From assembly GCA_003117195.1 (NCBI GenBank), contig BDSI01000011.1, positions 224,901 to 288,900 on the forward strand: a stretch of 64,000 nucleotides of DNA. The letters are read 5' to 3'. Positions within the stretch are counted from its first letter, which is position 1. Each line of letters opens with the position of its first letter. The notes beneath the pieces are model-generated. The model made no database searches. It was not told the DNA's origin and saw only the letters and a list, made by a program, of their open reading frames with translations. Of this stretch, positions 57,625 to 64,000 are shown piece after piece. The DNA is from Eudorina sp. 2006-703-Eu-15. Its lineage: Eukaryota > Chlorophyta > Chlorophyceae > Chlamydomonadales > Volvocaceae. Both the position numbers and the translations under genes were made by a program.

Positions 57625-58486
57625 AGCCGGGGCGAGGGATAGAGCGGGGGCCAGAGGCAGGTGCCCCGCCCGGTGGCGCTGCGCGATGGGACACGGTCTC
57701 CACGGTAGGTAGGTAGGTACCTCAGCAGGCACCGATGGAAATGCGGCGCCCGGGTGGCGCCCGAACCCACTCCGCAGGCCCCCAGGGCCCGCTGGATGGC
57801 CCCCGGCAGGTCCACTGGGCTGCGCTGCGCTGCGCCGCAGGTGGCCTCACGCAGGGTAGTATAGGCATCCACGAAGTCAGGCAGGCAGGCAGGCAGGCAG
57901 GCAGGGTGGCGTGTGACCCGAGGGGGAGAGCGGGGACGGCGGGCTGTAACAGCCGAGGACGCAATTCCTTTCCTCCGTCCGTAAACAGGCGCCCCGCCCC
58001 TTCCTCCGCCCCGCCCCTTCCTCCGCCCCGCCCTGGCCCTGGCCCTGGGTACGCACCAGGTCAGCCTCCTTGGAGCGCAGGCGGAAGGTCTCCAGCCCGT
58101 ACCAGAAGGCCACCGACGTGGTCAGCGCCTGGCAGAGCAGCAGCAACGGGTCCAGGCGCCAGCCCTGGAAGATGAGCGTGCTGCCCACGATGCTGACCAT
58201 GGCCGCCACGACGATGTCCGCGTCGCGGGAGACCTTGTTCTGGAAGTTTCGGAGCTGGGTGAAGGGAGTGACGGGCGGGATGTGAGTGCATGGTCCGGTG
58301 TGGAACCGTGGCGCGGCTTTGACGGGGGGGAGGACTCACGTTGAGGAGCAGGACGCCGCAACCTATCAGCATGGTGCCGAGGAGGAGAGAGGGACTTGCG
58401 AAGTCAACGTTGACCATCGCAACCGTCCGAACCGCGAGCTGCCTGCCTTTCCTTAGACGGCGACTCCCCGACAACGCCGGAGCCAT
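56499..58486 (-). CDS. YCF66: Nuclear-encoded plastid protein YCF66 with long tail
   Basis: Minus strand. Proposed exons 58486-58340, 58254-58057 and 57515-56499, all phase 0, about 453 aa. Residues 1-24 look like a transit peptide (MAPALSGSRRLRKGRQLAVR). Then come VNVDFASPSLLLGTMLIGCG and, in exon 2, DADIVVAAMVSIVGSTLIFQ, GWRLDPLLLL and a third hydrophobic span ending LETFRLR. These are the signature segments of YCF66, a small membrane protein of cyanobacteria and plastids with poorly known function. The last exon adds about 340 residues rich in Pro, Tyr, Gly and Ser and ends FEKVDDWE; Pro/Tyr-rich tails are also known in cyanobacterial relatives. A possible extra exon (57824-57721) was left out because its donor phase does not fit. 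An AG preceded by TTATTCTTTCGCTGC just upstream of the ATG suggests a 5' UTR intron. Confidence 0.75.
57878..57905. repeat. (CAGG)n microsatellite in YCF66 intron 2
   Basis: About seven CAGG units; a TAGG run lies near 57705-57719. Confidence 0.8.
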
Positions 58487-60931
58487 CGGCGTGCAAGCGA
58501 GAGAAGCGCAGACAGGGAGCTGCAGCGAAAGAATAATTTGGAATGTTGTCACAATACACAAATAAAAAGACAGAGCACCTTGCGAACCTCTCGAGGAACG
58601 AGACCTGCCTGTGGTCGCCGCAGAACCGACCCAGCGGCCACCCGCGGTAACGCCACCGCGCGACGCCATGTTATTACCTACAGCGGCATTACTTGTTTTA
58701 ACATCAAAGACAACCAAGGCAGAGTTGCTCGTGGAGGCGACACAGCCTTCCTACCCTGGCGGTCCATTGAGGTTGCTGCCGAAGAGCAGCATTTTGCAAC
58801 GAACGCATGCCTATGATTGCACGAAAGCAATTAGGGCACCTTGAACAATTCAGAAGTAGCAGTTTGGCTTGACTAATTTTGGGGTCTGCTGCCCTGAACC
58901 AAATCCACGTTATTATTAGCAGCAACAACTAGAATCAATGAGGCCAGGAACACGGAATTGCTGGTGCTGACGGCAGGACGAGCACGCATGTTGCCGTACA
59001 AAGTACTACTAACTTTATTTATAACAGTGTACCCCGCTGGAATGTTATCGATGATGACTCCCGCGTGAACGCGAATGTTATCTGTAATATCAAGAGGACT
59101 TGCGGTGGAACGCAAGTTTTGCCGAACTAATTGGGTGGTGGCAAGTACAGCAAGGAGTGCAGGGGCAGCTTGATAGATATGCGCATACATGTGGGCGCAG
59201 CCCGTGGGGCCGCAGTTGTGGACTTGAGGCAAAGCCCAACCCGAATGGCATCTGGCGTGGGGGCCGCTTGGAATGACCGAGGAGGAGTCCACCGGTCCAA
59301 TCTGCACAAACGCTTGTGTGTATTACAGCGGGGACCCAATGCAGGGTCATTGGTTCGCACATGCGGTTACGCACATGGACCTAAAACGCCACGGGAGCCG
59401 CACGCGCCCAGGGAACGCAATTCCGGCGGTGCGGTGCACGACCCCAATGACTCTCCGTCTCAGGCGACGCATGGAATGATACATTTACATGAAGCACGGC
59501 AGTACCGCAGTCCGTACCTATCCGTACACCCCATCCACCATCCCCATGGACCATGATGCTTAAGCTGTGGCAATGTGCAGGCAAGGGCCGACACCTGCCT
59601 TCGAAGGACAGTGTGCTCTCCGGGGTTTGTCCCACCAACACCTGACAATCTCGAAACGCGGCAGCCAACTTCAACCGAGTTGCGTCTGCCAATCCAGCGG
59701 CGGTTGCCACGACTGATTGCCACGACTGAGTGCCGCTGGCGGGGCCGTCCATGCGGCACGCCGTAGGGGGATACTAAGAAAGGGAAGATCAGAGCTGCGG
59801 CGCATCGCTGCCGTTTCAGGAACAAAAAACAAAAACGACTGAGACGACAACTCGCAAACGCAACACGGGCATCCATGAGCTCGTCCAAGGATCGCAAGTT
59901 CGCAACGCACCGAATGCCGTACATCACGGCATGGGCGGCAAACCCTTGATCTGAAGTGCTCCTGCTCCACGCGCCTGCTTTCCCGTTCGTCGTCCCACAG
60001 ACCGGAAACGGGTCAAGGGCTTGACCTCACATCTCCTCCGTTGTAGTTGAGCAAAAGCTGGATGCCGAAAAAACTTGAATGCCAAAAATAAGCGTAATAC
60101 GACATAGCACTGCCGTACAGGTTGACCCCGTACAGGTTGACCCAACACGGTGCCGACGACGGAACCCCGGCTCCAAACTGACACACGGCACCAACCCAGC
60201 CCAACCCAACCCAACGGCTCAATCCGAAACCCCGACCTGAATCAACGCCAACTGCAGCAATCAGCTGCCGACAGCTGGGTCCATATTTGAATAACGAATA
60301 ATAATGACCACGACCTTCATGACGAACACGCAGCGGCCCCCTGCACTGTGCGCTCACCGCCTCCATTCCTGGACGCGGTTTGCTGGCCCCACACCTCAAT
60401 GCCCCGCTCCTCACCCTCTGCAAGGGGTAAGTCAGGCACGGGTGGAGATGACCGCCCTGGCGCTCCGGATTCGCGATTCCAAGAGTACGCCCCAAGAGCA
60501 GTCAAAGAGTTGATCTCTGACGTTGGGTGCTCAATAACCCTTGGGTACGTACGAGATACCAACACCAAGACGACGACGACGACGATGAGGCGACCCGCCC
60601 CCGCGGATGACGTGATGGCGCCCCGCTTCCTTCCCGCCTCAACACGCCCGCCCACTCCGACGACTCCGTCGTTGCTTTCCTTTTCGCTCCGTCCTCGAGT
60701 TCATTGCGGCAACAACCCTCCCTCCCTCCCGCGACCGCTCCCCGCGCTGCCTCCGACGAGGACACTGCACACTACACAGGCACATACGCTCTGTCGGTCG
60801 GGCTCCTTTGATTAACACAGGCTCTTGGGACTCGGGAGTCGCACCTTCCTGGCCTCATGTCTGTCCGAAACCCACTCCCACCCCGCAACCCTTACTTGGG
60901 CCGAGAACTGCCGCCTCCCTTCCTGCCGTCA
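58487..60931. other. Region between the YCF66 start and the transporter fragment
   Basis: Holds the YCF66 promoter and 5' UTR at the left and, toward the right, the likely 3' UTR of the transporter. About 58660-60550 is AT-richer than the rest and has no credible coding frame. Small tandem copies of GTACAGGTTGACC lie at about 60114-60142. Confidence 0.4.
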
Positions 60932-62040
60932 CTACGACAACAAGGGCTCCCCTAGGCCGCCGTCCGCAGCCGTCCGCCGCCCCGGGCCCTCGGGTGCCCT
61001 CGGGTGCTGCGCCCCGCCGTCCGCACCCCGCCCCGCCCGGGGTGACCCCGTGGCCGCCGCTCCCGCCTCCACATCCCCTCCGGACCCCCGCACGGCCCCT
61101 CCCTCCGCTTCCCCTCGCCCGTTCCGCAGCCACCCGTCCTGCGCCTGCGCCTGCTCCGCCTGCTGCAACCCGGCCTTGCGCGGCTGGCGTTCTTGCGGTT
61201 CTTGGTTGTGAGGCCGCTGCTGCTGCCCCTCTTGTCCCTCTTGTCCCTCCTGTCCCTGCTCTGCTGGCGCCTGTCCCTGGGGTGCTTGGGGCGGGCGGCG
61301 ATCGGGCTGTGGGTGCTCCGGCAGGCTGAGCGCGAGCCCGATGGCCACCGCCGTGGTGGCGGCCGCTAGGTACCAAACCACCCCGGGCATGGGCGGCAGG
61401 GCGGAGTCGACCCGGGTGACCTGTCGAAACACTGCGGCGAACACCAAGGGGCCCAGGCCTGAGGCCATGGAGCTGATGGCCTGTCGGTGGGGAGGGGCAC
61501 GGGGAGGTTGGGGTCAGCTTACAGGGACAGGGACATGTAGGAACTTGGTTTCATGGTCAAGGCTTCATGGTCAAGGTCAAAGGGGAAAAGGGTGAGGGGG
61601 GCAATTGTTGTACAACATACACGACAAGACGACATACATGGCACGCGGGTGGGGCATGTCAACATGTCGTACTCACGTGGCATGTGCACATTGTGTGTGT
61701 AGGGTGGGGGTGGGGGTGTACGGTATGCCTGGGGGGAAGGGCGGATTGTGCGGCGCGAACGCACCTGCAGCGCCCCGAACACCGCGCCCTGCTGGCTCGG
61801 GTCCACCCCCGCCGTCTGCAGCGCGGTCAGCGCCGGCCAGCACACAGATGCCAGACTGCCTATGGACACCGCCGCCAGGCCCGCGGCCTTGGTGGGGGCC
61901 GCCGCCAGCGCCAGACACTCGAGCGCGTAGGCCGCCAGGCCGAAGGCCAGCAGCCGCCGCTCCCCCATCCACCGCACCATCAGCGCCAAGAGTCCCAGCT
62001 TGACCACCAGGCCGCCCGAGGCGAGTACGGTGAGCACGTA
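60932..62040 (-). pseudogene. MFS transporter (Tet/HIAT1-like), 5' part missing
   Basis: Minus strand, two exons: 62040-61765 and 61481-60932, joined in phase 0 by a GT-AG intron. The product shows the second half of a major facilitator: YVLTVLASGGLVVKLGLLAL, GERRLLAFGLAAYALECLAL, then a conserved QGAVFGALQAISSMASGLGP loop and a final helix pair, followed by a hydrophilic Gln-rich tail ending EPLLS. The loop is typical of TetA/HIAT1-like transporters. At the 5' side the similarity stops in the middle of a membrane helix, exactly where the duplicated YCF66 flank begins (62041), and no acceptor or start codon is seen there. Hence this copy is judged truncated by the duplication; an intact copy is expected outside the window. 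Transported substrate unknown. Confidence 0.7.
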
Positions 62041-64000
62041 TTGTGTGCGTGTTGTATGTCTGTGCTTTGTCTGTCTGTCACGGGTCAGGGCAACATGGCC
62101 TTCCCTTTGCTGCAACCAGCACACCTCCACCCACCGATCGACCCTGTCCTGCTACATCCCCACCACCTGCTGACATGCCACGCCCCAGCACATGGGACGT
62201 ATGGACGCTCTCCGCCGCGCCGCTCCCCCGGCGACACCTCCGAAGTGCTCAAGACCTGTTCCCCGTCGTCCATGGGGGGCCGGGGTCCACGTCGCAGCTG
62301 GTCCCTTCGCCCGCACATCCGCCGCTGCTAGCATACACGTGCCCCACCGCCACCACTTCCCAAAGCCCTCTGCGACCGGCAGCAAAAGACCTTCCTTAGC
62401 AGCCCCCCACACACACACCCTCCGGGGCACCGCACGATCCCCAAACCCGGGTGCAGGGAGCACCCCCGCCTCCGGGGCAGCGCACGACCCCGGCCACCCG
62501 GATGCAGGCAGAGGGTTAACGCGAGCGAGCCAACCCGGGTGGGCCCCATCGACACGCACCCGACGGAACATGTCAGTGTGCCGGCGTGGGATCGGCCCCT
62601 TTGTGACCCCTTTGCGGGATAGGGGCTGGGACGGAGATTGTGGCACCCAGGGGAGCGAAGCAGTGAACCCACCCCGAGGTTGTTCCGTCGTGCTCCCTCT
62701 CCCTCCGGGCACCTGGACGAGTAATTGACAGCAACACCGTCAAGAATAACAATACCAACGACACCATGATGGCGCAGGCGGAAGGCAGCGCGGCGCGCCC
62801 TCCGGCCACCGGCCGACGGATCTGTTCGCCTTGCTCGCCCTGACGCACTCACCCCCCTGTCGCACTCACTCCCAATCATCGACCTTCTCAAACAGGTCCA
62901 GTCGGCCGCCGCTACTGCCACCACTGCTGGCCGCAGCGCTTCGCCCAGCTGTAGCCGCAGCTGCCGCTGCCGCCGGTGTCGCCGGTGTCGCCGCCGCCGC
63001 CGCCGCCCCTGGAGTCGTCACCCCGGGGCCCCAGCCGCCAGCTCCTAGCCCCGTGGACGTGTAACCCGCAGCTCCGAAACCATCGAACGCGGGCCCCGCC
63101 GTCCCCGCGCCAGGGCTGTAGTAGCTGCTGCCGGAAGCCGTACTGCTGCTGCCGCCTCTGCCGCTTGAGCTTGCCCCCAGCGGTGAGGGGGAAGGCGGTT
63201 GCACCGCAAAATCAAACTGTCCTGGGGCCAATGTGCCGTCCGGCAGCGGAGGCGGCGTGGGTGTTGAAACAGGCGGCAGGCCATACGAGTCCGGAGGCGG
63301 GGCCGACGGCCCTGGGTACGACGTACCCGGGACCAGCGGCGGGGTTCCATAGTCGTACCCGACGTCCGCCGGCGGCGCTGGGCTGCCGGTGCCGGGGCCA
63401 CCGCCGTCACCGTACGTGTCCGGCGGCGACGCCGAGGGGCCCGGGTACGACGTACCCGCAGCTCCCGGCGGCGCTCCGTAGCCGTACCCGACGTCGGCCG
63501 GCGGTGAAGGGTTGCTGCCGCCGTCGCCGGAGCCAAATGCGCTAGGCCGCGCGCCATATGCCGCACCCGCAGCATAAGGGCTGTAGCGGCCGGCGCTTTC
63601 GTACGCGGGCTCCTGCTGTGGCATGATGGGATTGCCGTAATAGTCGTACTGGATGGTTTCGTACGGCCCGGCGGCCGCGCCGACCCTCCCTGACGTCGAA
63701 GCTGCACCGTCCGCGGGACTGCCCCACGGGTAGTACGACTCCGAGCCCGGCGGAAGGTACGGCACTCCCTGCGCCCCCGCGGACGGGAAGCCCGCGCCGC
63801 CCTGGTAGTACTGTGGCTGCTGCTGCTGCTGCATCTGCTGCTGTACGGCATCCAACGACGACGCATCCACGCCGGGCGGCAGCTGCGGCGGCTGCGGGAG
63901 AGGATGTTCGGGCCGGGTCCCGGACGCAAGGGGCGAGAAGAACAAGGACAGGGCACACAGTGAGCTTTTGCTCGTTTGCGTCGGGCCCGTGGATACCCGC
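62041..64000. repeat. Right copy of the large direct duplication (runs off the edge)
   Basis: Direct repeat of 55664-57624. The left boundary at 62041 is sharp and lies inside the transporter gene. The copy continues to the last base of the window. Confidence 0.95.
62866..63891 (-). CDS. YCF66: Last exon of a second YCF66 copy (partial)
   Basis: Minus strand; counterpart of exon 57515-56499. It begins after the same acceptor (PPQLPPGVDASS) and ends with the same FEKVDDWE and stop. Differences from the left copy include QQQQ in place of MQQM, a few substitutions (for example Asn-Pro for Asn-Ser) and an additional Thr-Pro pair near the Ala-rich end. The frame is open throughout, so this copy may be functional. 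The exons for the membrane part would lie beyond the right edge. Everything to the right of 63891 corresponds to intron in the left copy. Confidence 0.7.
   Translation of the reverse strand, partial: PPQLPPGVDASSLDAVQQQMQQQQQPQYYQGGAGFPSAGAQGVPYLPPGSESYYPWGSPADGAASTSGRVGAAAGPYETIQYDYYGNPIMPQQEPAYESAGRYSPYAAGAAYGARPSAFGSGDGGSNPSPPADVGYGYGAPPGAAGTSYPGPSASPPDTYGDGGGPGTGSPAPPADVGYDYGTPPLVPGTSYPGPSAPPPDSYGLPPVSTPTPPPLPDGTLAPGQFDFAVQPPSPSPLGASSSGRGGSSSTASGSSYYSPGAGTAGPAFDGFGAAGYTSTGLGAGGWGPGVTTPGAAAAAATPATPAAAAAAATAGRSAAASSGGSSGGRLDLFEKVDDWE

Noticed and set aside
57721..57824. Extra YCF66 exon between exons 2 and 3
   Set aside because: Its acceptor fits phase 0 but its donor leaves phase 2, which does not fit the next exon; direct splicing from 58057 to 57515 is in phase.

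Overview
The window looks like nuclear DNA of a volvocine green alga (Chlorophyta, Chlamydomonadales). It is GC-rich, and its genes are split by many short GT-AG introns with C-rich 3' ends. Proteins are rich in Ala, Gly, Gln and Ser, (GT)n microsatellites are common, TGTAA poly(A) signals are present, and a photosynthetic YCF66 gene is encoded in the nucleus with an apparent transit peptide. The species cannot be named from the sequence alone.

Layout. 0-4.8 kb: a two-exon minus-strand gene (1629-2761) encoding a PB1-like plus SPRY-like protein, with short inverted repeats around it. 4.8-11.4 kb: two paralogous plus-strand genes of unknown function (A 4823-6226, B 10174-11418), which share an almost identical 3' block inside otherwise diverged genes. 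11.4-17.2 kb: intergenic, rich in microsatellites. 17.3-19.2 kb: a minus-strand P-loop kinase (AAA_33 type), four exons, with a GC-AG first intron and a long Ala-rich insertion. 20.1-41.4 kb: a complete 41-exon BRR2 gene (U5 snRNP helicase, about 2166 aa), divergent from the kinase. 41.4-45.1 kb: AT-richer intergenic DNA with one doubtful coiled-coil exon. 45.1-49.5 kb: a four-exon gene (C, about 1230 aa) whose C-terminal part is a distant third member of the A/B family. 49.5-55.7 kb: gene-poor DNA with simple repeats. 55.7-64 kb: a minus-strand YCF66 gene with a long Pro/Tyr/Gly tail, an MFS transporter cut at its 5' side, and the start of a second, nearly identical copy of the YCF66 3' part. 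This is best explained as a tandem duplication of a unit of about 6.4 kb that runs off the right edge.

Exon joins were made by hand from splice signals, phase continuity and family conservation. BRR2, YCF66 and the kinase core are firmly recognised. The A/B/C family has no assigned function. The most interesting points are this local family with a gene-conversion-like block, related repeat fragments in many BRR2 introns, the YCF66 duplication with its broken transporter, and a perfect 25-bp hairpin in a kinase intron.
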